The position numbers and the translations under genes were made by a program. Below, one piece after another: positions 7,157-13,910 of a DNA stretch of 17,107 bases; the stretch's first letter is position 1, and every line of letters starts with the position of its first letter. Location: NCBI GenBank assembly GCA_964623395.1, contig CAZUSI010000031.1:1-17107 (forward strand). Reading direction: 5' to 3'. A model generated the notes under the pieces. That model was not told the DNA's origin. It did not search any database and saw only the letters and a list, made by a program, of their open reading frames with translations. Source of the stretch: JBDRZD01 sp964623395. GTDB lineage: Bacteria > Hydrothermota > Hydrothermia > Hydrothermales > Hydrothermaceae.

Positions 7157-7518
7157 AAAAATAAATTTTCATCCCAATATTCCCTTAAATAGTAATCAAT
7201 CATAAAATCGTGAAGATTCTCATCCTTTGTAAAAAGAAGTTCTCCATTTATTATTTTAAATCTTAAATGAGGGTTTACTGAATTTATAATTACAATATCT
7301 ACATGTTTTTTAATTTCTTTTTCTAATTTTGCTCCTATTTCAAGAATAAAATCAATTTCTTTAGAAGGCTCATAAAATTTTGAAAAAATATATATTCCAA
7401 TATCTATATCGTTAAATTCTTCATCTTTTAAAAAACTACCGAATATATAAGCAAAACCAATTATTTTTTCTTTTAAAAGTATATTTTTAATTTTTTCCTT
7501 TATTTTTTCTTTTTTCAT
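7141..7518 (-). CDS. MntA-like nucleotidyltransferase, antitoxin of a HEPN-MNT pair
   Basis: This 125-residue minimal nucleotidyltransferase shows the core FGSFLKDEEFNDIDIGIY: Gly27-Ser28, then Asp37 and Asp39 as metal-binding residues, with a third Asp at 74 (HVDIVIIN). The spacing is GS-x8-D-x-D, shorter than the GS-x10-D-x-D of the studied MntA. The tail 'NPHLRFKIINGELLF' is typical of the family. In characterised type VII pairs the MNT enzyme adds AMP to a Tyr of the HEPN toxin and silences it. It follows the HEPN gene with a four-base overlap (ATGA, 7515-7518). The pair may instead serve a housekeeping or defence role; toxicity cannot be read from sequence. Confidence 0.85.
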   Translation of the reverse strand: MKKEKIKEKIKNILLKEKIIGFAYIFGSFLKDEEFNDIDIGIYIFSKFYEPSKEIDFILEIGAKLEKEIKKHVDIVIINSVNPHLRFKIINGELLFTKDENLHDFMIDYYLREYWDENLFFHSLI

Positions 7519-7943
7519 TTCTTTAAAAATTTTCCTTCAATAACTTTTATAAAATCTTCAATATCTCTTATTCCGTTTTTTATAATCTCATACACCTTTT
7601 CATCATCTACTTTTTGATACATATGAATTATTAAATTTCGGAATTTTGCCATTTTTGACAAATTATCTGCCAATTTTTCTTCAAGAATTTTATTCTTTTT
7701 CAAAATTTCAAAACATTCTGCATAAAAACTTGGTTTTATTCCAAATTTTTTTACTAAAATATGAGAACATATCGAAGAAATTGCCTCAAATGTTTTTATT
7801 ATTTCATATTTTACTGCACTAATCAATTTTTTATCTTTTAAAAAATCTTTTTTGGGCATTTTCAAAAATTCTTTAAGATTTTTTACTCCTTCTTTTATAT
7901 GATTTAATCTTTCATTTATAATCACACTATTTACATTTTTCAT
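7515..7943 (-). CDS. HepT-like HEPN ribonuclease, toxin of a HEPN-MNT pair
   Basis: The 142-residue, all-helical protein carries the HEPN active-site motif R-x4-H-x-Y as RNLIIHMY (Arg102, His107, Tyr109), followed by the acidic KVDDEKVYEII segment of the DUF86/HepT family. These toxins cleave RNA as dimers, and the Tyr is the residue modified by the MNT partner. All key residues are present, so it looks intact. The ATG at 7943 has no evident Shine-Dalgarno site. Its promoter is visible only on the other side of the N gap (8144-8116). If the gap is an artefact, that promoter is about 20 bases upstream of the start. Confidence 0.85.
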   Translation of the reverse strand: MKNVNSVIINERLNHIKEGVKNLKEFLKMPKKDFLKDKKLISAVKYEIIKTFEAISSICSHILVKKFGIKPSFYAECFEILKKNKILEEKLADNLSKMAKFRNLIIHMYQKVDDEKVYEIIKNGIRDIEDFIKVIEGKFLKK

Positions 7944-7951
7944 TTTTAAAT
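7897..7951. repeat. 55-base direct repeat, copy 1 (left flank of the gap)
   Basis: These 55 bases, covering the first 16 codons and the upstream edge of the HEPN gene, are identical to 8052-8106 on the other side of the N run. A length of 55 is a common assembly k-mer size, so this is most simply the shared end of two contigs. Confidence 0.9.
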
Positions 7952-8051
7952 NNNNNNNNNNNNNNNNNNNNNNNNNNNNNNNNNNNNNNNNNNNNNNNNN
8001 NNNNNNNNNNNNNNNNNNNNNNNNNNNNNNNNNNNNNNNNNNNNNNNNNNN
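7952..8051. other. Scaffold gap of 100 Ns
   Basis: Exactly 100 undetermined bases, the usual placeholder for a gap of unknown length. Both sides carry the same 55 bases. Confidence 0.98.
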
Positions 8052-8098
8052 ATATGATTTAATCTTTCATTTATAATCACACTATTTACATTTTTCAT
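8052..8098 (-). other. Second copy of the HEPN gene's first codons, running into the gap
   Basis: From the ATG at 8098 the frame encodes MKNVNSVIINERLNH, the same start as the HEPN protein, and then meets the Ns. It is probably a duplicate made by the assembly and not a second gene. If the gap is real, it would be the start of a tandem HEPN paralogue. Confidence 0.7.
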
Positions 8099-8106
8099 TT
8101 TTAAAT
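8052..8106. repeat. 55-base direct repeat, copy 2 (right flank of the gap)
   Basis: Identical base for base to 7897-7951. Beyond it the sequence continues into a promoter that fits the HEPN gene, as expected if the two contigs should be merged here. Confidence 0.9.
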
Positions 8107-8115
8107 TTAACAAAA

Positions 8116-8144
8116 ATTATAAAGAAAAATAAAAAAATTTTCAA
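8116..8144 (-). promoter_or_regulatory. Promoter of the HEPN-MNT pair
   Basis: On the minus strand, TTGAAA (8144-8139) and TATAAT (8121-8116) are separated by 17 bases. The -35 box starts just after the stop of the beta-barrel ORF. The expected start near 8109 leaves a leader of about ten bases with no Shine-Dalgarno site before the ATG at 8098, which corresponds to 7943 across the gap. Confidence 0.6.
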
Positions 8145-8145
8145 T

Positions 8146-8937
8146 TTAAAATAAAAATTTTAAGCCAATTATAAATTTTCTGTATTCTTTTAAAATTTCA
8201 AGGATATCATTTTCATAAGGATTTTTTAAAAATCTTTGCTCATAAATTAAAAATGGGGCAAATTTTAAATTTTCATATTTAATTTTCCCTTCTAAAAGAA
8301 ATTTTACTTTATAATCATATCTTTTAAAATGAATTGTATCCCTTTCATTTTTTGTTAAAAATTTTCTGATTTCAATTTCTGGCAAAATTTTTAAAATATA
8401 AGTATCCAGATTAAACTCTGACTTTAAAGAAATAAATGACCAGTCTTTTAAAGGGAGTGGATTAAAAGGTTTTAAATAGGAAAACTCTAAATCAAGTTTT
8501 TTAATTCCAAAGGATGTAAAATATTTTATTCCATCAAGATAGTTAAAAAATTCGGGATGGAAATTGTAATAATATATTCCAGTTTCAAAAAATTTTATTC
8601 CTGATGATATTTTAAATAATGAAAATTCAATGGGATAAGTTATTTTTTCATCTTTAATATAAACAGGACCTATAAAAAAATAGGGCTGGTAAAAAATTTT
8701 TAAAAAAATACTTTTAATATTTTTTATTAAAAAACTTAAATTTGCAAAATTTTTATATTGATTTTTATAAAATATTTTGATTTTTCCAGAAATTTCAAAA
8801 TGAAAATTTTTTAAAAAATAATTTATTTGAGGATTAAATTCTAAAAAAACATCATCAATCGTTTTCACATATTTAAATTTATAATTTTTTTTACCTTCTA
8901 AAAAATAAGAAATGTCTCTTTCTGAAAATTTAAACAA
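8146..8937 (-). CDS. Outer-membrane beta-barrel segment, probably the C-terminal half of a frameshifted gene
   Basis: The 263-residue open frame is full of alternating aromatic and hydrophobic strands and ends in Phe (GLKFLF), the usual mark of an outer-membrane barrel recognised by the BAM complex. The only usable start in frame is a TTG at 8937 with no ribosome binding site. The same frame stays open upstream to 9007 and encodes KISILINSGYDSN before it. GYDSN followed by ISYFLEG looks like the opening strand of the barrel, so a start at 8937 would cut into the domain. Going back in frame leads to the A9 run inside the previous gene, where a -1 shift joins the two. I therefore read it as the second half of a 518-residue protein. 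The barrel family is not recognised. Confidence 0.6.
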   Translation of the reverse strand: MFKFSERDISYFLEGKKNYKFKYVKTIDDVFLEFNPQINYFLKNFHFEISGKIKIFYKNQYKNFANLSFLIKNIKSIFLKIFYQPYFFIGPVYIKDEKITYPIEFSLFKISSGIKFFETGIYYYNFHPEFFNYLDGIKYFTSFGIKKLDLEFSYLKPFNPLPLKDWSFISLKSEFNLDTYILKILPEIEIRKFLTKNERDTIHFKRYDYKVKFLLEGKIKYENLKFAPFLIYEQRFLKNPYENDILEILKEYRKFIIGLKFLF

Positions 8938-8960
8938 ATTTGAATCATATCCAGAATTTA

Positions 8961-9701
8961 TTAAAATTGAAATTTTAAAATTTTTTTGTTTTTTTTTACA
9001 TAAACTTTAACACATCCTTTGCCTTCATCTAATAAAATTTTAACAAAATTAATTCCTTGTGGAACTCCTATCTTTATCTTTTCTGCTTCACCTGGTAAAA
9101 TTTCCTTATTTTCTACATAAATTGATTTTCTTGAAACTTTTGCTTTAAATTCCTTTGATAAAATTTCCTTCTCATTAATAAAAACTTTTACTATAAATCT
9201 ATCATACAATCTTTCACCATCTTTATCAAAATTTCCTCTTAAATAAATATAAAGAGTTTCAGGACCTTCTATTTTAAAAATAGATGAAGTGTCTTTATCT
9301 ATTTTATAATATTTATATTTTTTGCCATTTGTTAAAACAGTTATTGGAAAACCTTGATAAGGTTCTAAACCTTTTAAATTTATTTTTTTTAATTCAAAAA
9401 TTTTTACATTGAAATTACCTTCAATTGTTTCTAATTTGTATTTTCCTTTTTCAAGAAAAATTTTTATTTCTTTATCTTCTCTTATTTTATAATTCTTATA
9501 TTCCTTTTCATCTTTATAAATATAAAGATCCCCTTCCTTTCCTATTTTTTTTACATAAATTTTTATTGACTTTGGTTCTTTAATTTCAAAATAAACTGGA
9601 TTTTCCTTTTTTAGATTTTCATTTTTTAATTTGATTTCAATTTCTTCCCAATAGGGAAAAAGAAAAGATATTGGAAAAAGAATTAAAATTATTTTTCTCA
9701 T
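8961..9701 (-). CDS. Periplasmic beta-rich protein, probably the N-terminal half of the frameshifted barrel protein
   Basis: The zero-frame product has 246 residues. It has a signal peptide (MRKIILILFPISFLFPYW), then about 220 residues of beta-rich sequence, Lys-rich, with 'LYIYLRGNFDKDGERLYDRFIV' and 'GVPQGINFVKILLDEGKGCVKVYV'. It stops at a double stop (TAATAA) right after the A-rich stretch, so its last nine residues are encoded by low-complexity DNA. The start has a strong site (AAGGAGGAAGGAG) and overlaps the PgsW-like gene by ATGA, so it belongs to the pgs operon. It matches no family I can name. A link to poly-gamma-glutamate export is inferred from position only. Confidence 0.75.
   Translation of the reverse strand: MRKIILILFPISFLFPYWEEIEIKLKNENLKKENPVYFEIKEPKSIKIYVKKIGKEGDLYIYKDEKEYKNYKIREDKEIKIFLEKGKYKLETIEGNFNVKIFELKKINLKGLEPYQGFPITVLTNGKKYKYYKIDKDTSSIFKIEGPETLYIYLRGNFDKDGERLYDRFIVKVFINEKEILSKEFKAKVSRKSIYVENKEILPGEAEKIKIGVPQGINFVKILLDEGKGCVKVYVKKNKKILKFQF
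8988..8999 (-). other. Candidate -1 frameshift site (A9 slippery run)
   Basis: Read in the zero frame the minus strand is GTA AAA AAA AAC. This contains two overlapping slippery heptamers, A AAA AAA and A AAA AAC, both in the phase needed for -1 slippage. A -1 shift leads straight into the open frame of the barrel, giving one product of 518 residues (9701-8146). An SD-like AAAGGATG lies 15 bases upstream (9020-9013), a position at which such sites can stimulate slippage. RNA polymerase slippage on nine As, or a one-base sequencing or real indel, are alternatives. Confidence 0.6.
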
Positions 9702-10807
9702 ACTCCTTCCTCCTTTTTAGAATAAATTATACCAAATTTAAAAAATAAAAATAAAATAAGAAGAAAAATAAAAAGCTCAGTAAAAATCAAAGGGATTGAA
9801 TATTTTTCCTCAAAAAACAATGAACCTTCACCAGGTGGAGGCATAAAGGCAGGAGAAATTGGCATATTGTATTTTTTTGCAATTGAAATAATATTGTGTA
9901 AACTTAAAACAGGAACACCCTTTTCTAAAAATCTTATTATTACTCCTTTAACAGGCAATTTATTAAAATCTATTTTTCTATCGTAAGGTGAATTTATTCC
10001 TGATTTTAAATAATATAGAATTTCACTAATACCAAAATCTGCTACATTTTCACCTATAGTAACAAATAATTTTATATTACCATTTGAAATGCTATCATAA
10101 ATTTTTATTCTTTTTTCAATTGAATTTTGAAGAGAATTTTCACTTATAAAAATTTTTATATCATTTCTTTTAATTGCCTCTTTTAAAATTTCTCTACCTT
10201 CTTCTTCAAGACCTATTCCAACATCATTTCCTCCTCCAATTGATGCTGCAACAGTTTTATTTTTTATTATTTTATTTTTATAAAGAAAATCTTCCATATC
10301 AAGATATGTCCAAAAAGGAATATTTGCACCCCATCCTGAAGAACTTAAAGATGTAATTATTATTGGTCTAAGACCCAATTTTTCTGCAGCGATAATAAGA
10401 GAAATATTTAAGGCAGGAAAAGAACCTGTTATACTTAAACCTATATAATCTCCTTTTTTTAAGTTTAATTTTTTAAAAATTTCAATAAATAAAGCAGAAA
10501 AATTTGGATTTATACTTGTCAATTTAATACCAATTTCTCCTTCTTCGGTTGTTATTAAAGAATTTCTTAAACCTATAAGACCTGTTTTTCCGGGATCATT
10601 TATAGAATCTATTTCTCCTCCTCTTTTAATAAATTCCTCTTTTAAAATTTCAAATGCTTTATATGTTAAAGAGGATGCCTCCTTTTTTATCTTATAATAT
10701 TTAGCAGGTTTTTTTATCAATGTCTTTTTTTGTATAAAGAAAAATAAAAAGGAAATAAAGAATAAAATAATAAAATCATAATTTTTTAATCTTCTTTTAA
10801 AAATCAT
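9698..10807 (-). CDS. pgsW: Poly-gamma-glutamate system protein, PgsW-like
   Basis: The 369-residue protein has a transmembrane helix at each end (about residues 12-28 and 343-362) with a large domain between. The central domain has Gly-rich loops such as GLSITGSFPALN, SSSGWGANIPFW and SIGGGNDVGIGLEEEG, and a late PPPGEGSLFFEE. This layout and its place after PgsB and PgsC match the 'poly-gamma-glutamate system protein' family found beside pgsB-pgsC in organisms lacking typical accessory genes. Its biochemical role is not known to me. The ATG follows the PgsC stop with no base between (TAAATG) and has no clear Shine-Dalgarno site, suggesting reinitiation. Family assignment is from recall of motifs, so moderate. 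Confidence 0.72.
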   Translation of the reverse strand: MIFKRRLKNYDFIILFFISFLFFFIQKKTLIKKPAKYYKIKKEASSLTYKAFEILKEEFIKRGGEIDSINDPGKTGLIGLRNSLITTEEGEIGIKLTSINPNFSALFIEIFKKLNLKKGDYIGLSITGSFPALNISLIIAAEKLGLRPIIITSLSSSGWGANIPFWTYLDMEDFLYKNKIIKNKTVAASIGGGNDVGIGLEEEGREILKEAIKRNDIKIFISENSLQNSIEKRIKIYDSISNGNIKLFVTIGENVADFGISEILYYLKSGINSPYDRKIDFNKLPVKGVIIRFLEKGVPVLSLHNIISIAKKYNMPISPAFMPPPGEGSLFFEEKYSIPLIFTELFIFLLILFLFFKFGIIYSKKEEGV

Positions 10808-11260
10808 TTAAAATACAGGATTTCCCCAATTTATTATTATAACTATATATCTTATTAAGACACAAATTAAAAAAAGTGTTGATAGTGTTGGAATTATTCC
10901 CTGCCTATCCATCCAATAGGCCAATAGCCCGGGAATTATAAAACCAAATGCCCTTATCATTATTGCAATTTCACCAATAGGTGTTTTAGCAATCATTTTT
11001 GTTAATTCAGAAAAAAGAAAACCTAAAAGACAAGTTACAAGGAGTCTTCTTCTTCCATAAAGTAATGAAAAATTTGATATAATTTTAAGTAAAATTAAGG
11101 TTATAAAACTTGCAATTAAAGTTCCAATTAAAAGATCCGGCTTGTCAAGGATAAAGGCAATATAACCTGGAACAACAAGCCCACCTGCCATAAATCCCAT
11201 AATTTCTGATGAAAAAAGAGTTAGTATAAGACCTATTGCAATTGATTCTGCAAGTATCAT
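10808..11260 (-). CDS. pgsC: Poly-gamma-glutamate biosynthesis membrane protein PgsC/CapC
   Basis: This 150-residue membrane protein has four to five hydrophobic helices. The family hallmarks are MGFMAGGLVVPGYIAFILDKP near the N-terminus, YGRRRLLVTCLLGF in the middle and IIPGLLAYWMDRQGIIPTLS in the second half. PgsC joins PgsB to form the membrane-bound synthase that makes poly-gamma-glutamate from glutamate and ATP. The length is that of the family. Its start overlaps the pgsB stop (ATGA, 11257-11260), as expected for two subunits made in equal amounts. Confidence 0.9.
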   Translation of the reverse strand: MILAESIAIGLILTLFSSEIMGFMAGGLVVPGYIAFILDKPDLLIGTLIASFITLILLKIISNFSLLYGRRRLLVTCLLGFLFSELTKMIAKTPIGEIAIMIRAFGFIIPGLLAYWMDRQGIIPTLSTLFLICVLIRYIVIIINWGNPVF

Positions 11261-12423
11261 ATTTTTGCCTTCTTTTTAAAAATTTCCCTTATTTTACTTC
11301 CAAGACCAACAATATTACCAATTCCCATACACATAATTTCATCCCCTAAATTTAAAATCTCATTAAAAACTTCAAAAGGAGAAGGATTTGAAAAAGTTAT
11401 TATTCTTTCCTTTTCAACTAATTTTTTTATAAGATTTCTTTTAACTATAAGAGAATGCTCACCACAAATTACATAATAATCTGCTTTCATTCTATCTCCA
11501 AGATATTTTAAAAATGATTCTGTTCTTGATGCCCTATCACTTCTTAAAACAAAAATTATTACTTTTATCTTTTTATCTTTTGAAAATTTATTCCATAAAA
11601 GTAATGTTGATTCAGGGTCATTTGCAGCAAATGCACTGTAAAATTCTATGATTTTCCCATTTTCTTCTATTACATATCTTTCAAGAACACCTGGGTCAGG
11701 TCTAACATTATACATGCTCTCAAGTGCATCCTCTTTTTTTATTCCAAAATATTCACATACAGCGCAGGCAATTGCTACATTTTCCTTATGCTCTATATAA
11801 TTAAATTTTTTCAATATTTCCTCATTTATCCATGAAGAATCCACATAAAAAACTTCGGTATTTCTTTTTTCTCCTTCTTTCTTAATTATGTCAAAATATT
11901 TTTCTTCAGTAGTAAATGCAACACCATTTTTTGGAAGAGATAAGCAAAGATTCTTAGCAACATCAAGAATAGTTGGACCCATAACATCAAGATGATCTTC
12001 CCTTACATTTGTTATAACTCCAACATTACTTTTTATTATTTTTTCTTCAAAAACTTTTATATATTCAGGGGTTATTGCCATACATTCTGTTATAAAAAAA
12101 TTTGCCCCAATTTCTGCTGCTTTTTCTATAATTCTTAATTGTTCAATTATATTTGGTTTCCCAAGTCTTATAACAGGAACTTCTTTTCCATCAGGGAATA
12201 TAAATCTTGGAACTGTCCCTGTTGTTTTTGCAACAACAATATTGTTTTTATCTCTCTTTAATCCCTGATATATGAGTCTCGTTGTTGATGATTTTCCCCT
12301 TGTTCCATTTATATGAATTCTATTTTTTATTTTTTCCAGATTTTTTAAATGTTTTTGATAACGAAGAATTTCAACAGTTAAATAGGTTCCAAGAGAAAAT
12401 AAACTTGCAGTTAAAAGACTCAT
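11257..12423 (-). CDS. pgsB: Poly-gamma-glutamate synthase PgsB/CapB
   Basis: PgsB is the ATP-dependent amide ligase that links glutamate through the gamma-carboxyl, related to the Mur ligases and folylpolyglutamate synthase. The 388-residue protein begins with a hydrophobic segment (about 1-20) that anchors it to the membrane. The nucleotide-binding loop is NGTRGKSST (residues 39-47), the characteristic PgsB form of the P-loop. ECMAITPEY, ITNVREDHLDVMG and AFAANDPESTL match conserved Mur-type positions. The start overlaps the M14 peptidase stop by ATGA. No pgsA/capA or pgsE-like gene is visible in the window, so the set here is pgsBC plus the PgsW-like gene and the barrel ORFs. Confidence 0.93.
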   Translation of the reverse strand: MSLLTASLFSLGTYLTVEILRYQKHLKNLEKIKNRIHINGTRGKSSTTRLIYQGLKRDKNNIVVAKTTGTVPRFIFPDGKEVPVIRLGKPNIIEQLRIIEKAAEIGANFFITECMAITPEYIKVFEEKIIKSNVGVITNVREDHLDVMGPTILDVAKNLCLSLPKNGVAFTTEEKYFDIIKKEGEKRNTEVFYVDSSWINEEILKKFNYIEHKENVAIACAVCEYFGIKKEDALESMYNVRPDPGVLERYVIEENGKIIEFYSAFAANDPESTLLLWNKFSKDKKIKVIIFVLRSDRASRTESFLKYLGDRMKADYYVICGEHSLIVKRNLIKKLVEKERIITFSNPSPFEVFNEILNLGDEIMCMGIGNIVGLGSKIREIFKKKAKI

Positions 12424-13910
12424 TTTATTAAAATTATTTTTTGCTTTTTAATATAATTTTTGTTTTTAAAAACTCCAAAATAAATTCCCTTTGATAAATT
12501 TAAATGTATTTCCTTTTTGTAAAATCCGGGGAAAAGATTTTTAAATATAAAATTTTTTACTTTCCTGCCCGATTTATCATAAATGTAAAATTCTGGAGAA
12601 GAAATTTTTTCTTTTATCCAGAAAATAAGATTTATTTTATTATCTGCAAAATTTTTTAAAATATAGGCATCATTTGGAAATGTATCATAAACAAAAGGAT
12701 ATAATTTTACAAGAATTTCTTTATTTTCCTTTTCCTTTAAATCAAAATCTATTATTTTTTTCTTATACCCTTCCTTTTCTATTTCAAGAGTATAATTACC
12801 TGGTTTTAATATTCTAAAAATATCACCATTTTTTGACCTTGTAAAGTGTTTTATTTCAGGAAGAGTGTCAAATTGAGTTATTCTGCAACTTGCAGAAAGA
12901 GGGTTTCCTGTTATTGAATCTCTTACTAAAACTTTTATTATATTATAAGATGTTCTTCTTAAAAGATAATAAACACCTCTTAAATTGTAATCAACAATTT
13001 TTTGAATTCTATAAGAGGGGGGAATAGTTGTATCTGAAACCTCAACTAAGAAGGCAAATGTTCCATGATTTGTATATGCCCAATTTCTAAAAAGCCCACC
13101 TGTTCTTCTACTTGTTACTATTGGTATATAAGAACCACTTGAATCATCCTTTAATATATTAAAGGCAAAACTATCAGCAACCTCTTTTATAAAAATATAA
13201 TCAGGACATAGATTTGCACCATCTCTCCAAGGATAATATACAACTTCACCCATACCTGTCCTTGCACTATGATAACTTACAGCAATAACAAAATTTTCCC
13301 TTTCAAATAAATCCCTTATACTTTGGGTTTCTGGTTCCGAAAAGGGGTAAGGACCTCTATAATATTCACTTGTATCAATACTTGAACCCGCATTTTCCCA
13401 AAAATAATCATAATTTCTATTTAAATCAACCCCATCTCCCCTCCCTTCTTTCCCACAGTGATAATCAAATATCCCATTTTTATTATTATCTTTTTTATTC
13501 TTCCTCCATACTTCACATATTCCATCTGTAACTAAATTATGTCCATCTGGATTAAGACATGGAATTATATATATTTCGTTGTTATTAACAAAATTTGTAA
13601 TCTTCTCATCTTTACCATAAAAATCTAATAATCTTTTAACGAGTTCAAGGCATATTTCAAGACCAAGAACCTCTTCTGCATGATGAACACCTATAAATAA
13701 AATTGGTGGTTCTGCTTCATCAATATTTACATTATCAGAAATTTTAACGAGAATGATTGGATTCGAATCAACTTCTGTGAAATTTAAAATTTCCATTTTT
13801 GCAATATCTTTATAAATTGGAATTATTGAATCAAGAAATTTTTTTGCTTCTTCAAAAGTATGATATTCAGGAGGGATTAAAAGTAAATTAAAAAATAAAA
13901 GAAAATTCAT
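12420..13910 (-). CDS. Secreted M14 zinc carboxypeptidase with accessory and T9SS-like C-terminal domains
   Basis: The 496-residue protein has a short hydrophobic leader (residues 1-13). An M14 (carboxypeptidase A/T-type) domain follows to about residue 330. The zinc ligands are His77 and Glu80 (HHAEE) and His214 (SYHSA). DLNRNY (162-167) binds substrate carboxylate, and Glu290 (FLVEVSD) is the catalytic Glu. GPYPFSEPET is also typical. Next is a carboxypeptidase-regulatory-like beta domain (about 330-400, ending KPGNYTLEIEKEGYKK), then a C-terminal domain with YIYDKSGRKVK and KGIYFGVFKNK that resembles T9SS sorting domains. Both ends overlap neighbours by ATGA, tying it to YCF48-like and pgsB genes. 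It could trim exported peptides; action on gamma-glutamyl polymer is possible but untested. Confidence 0.9.
   Translation of the reverse strand: MNFLLFFNLLLIPPEYHTFEEAKKFLDSIIPIYKDIAKMEILNFTEVDSNPIILVKISDNVNIDEAEPPILFIGVHHAEEVLGLEICLELVKRLLDFYGKDEKITNFVNNNEIYIIPCLNPDGHNLVTDGICEVWRKNKKDNNKNGIFDYHCGKEGRGDGVDLNRNYDYFWENAGSSIDTSEYYRGPYPFSEPETQSIRDLFERENFVIAVSYHSARTGMGEVVYYPWRDGANLCPDYIFIKEVADSFAFNILKDDSSGSYIPIVTSRRTGGLFRNWAYTNHGTFAFLVEVSDTTIPPSYRIQKIVDYNLRGVYYLLRRTSYNIIKVLVRDSITGNPLSASCRITQFDTLPEIKHFTRSKNGDIFRILKPGNYTLEIEKEGYKKKIIDFDLKEKENKEILVKLYPFVYDTFPNDAYILKNFADNKINLIFWIKEKISSPEFYIYDKSGRKVKNFIFKNLFPGFYKKEIHLNLSKGIYFGVFKNKNYIKKQKIILIK

Noticed and set aside
8935..8937. TTG at 8937 as the true start of an independent barrel gene
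   Set aside because: No ribosome binding site lies before it, and the open frame continues upstream through a plausible first barrel strand (GYDSN).
10174..10356. Plus-strand open frame inside the PgsW-like gene, and similar ones at 14104-14334, 15212-15412 and 15961-16194
   Set aside because: All are antisense to convincing genes and arise from AT-rich codon use; no promoter or ribosome binding site supports them.
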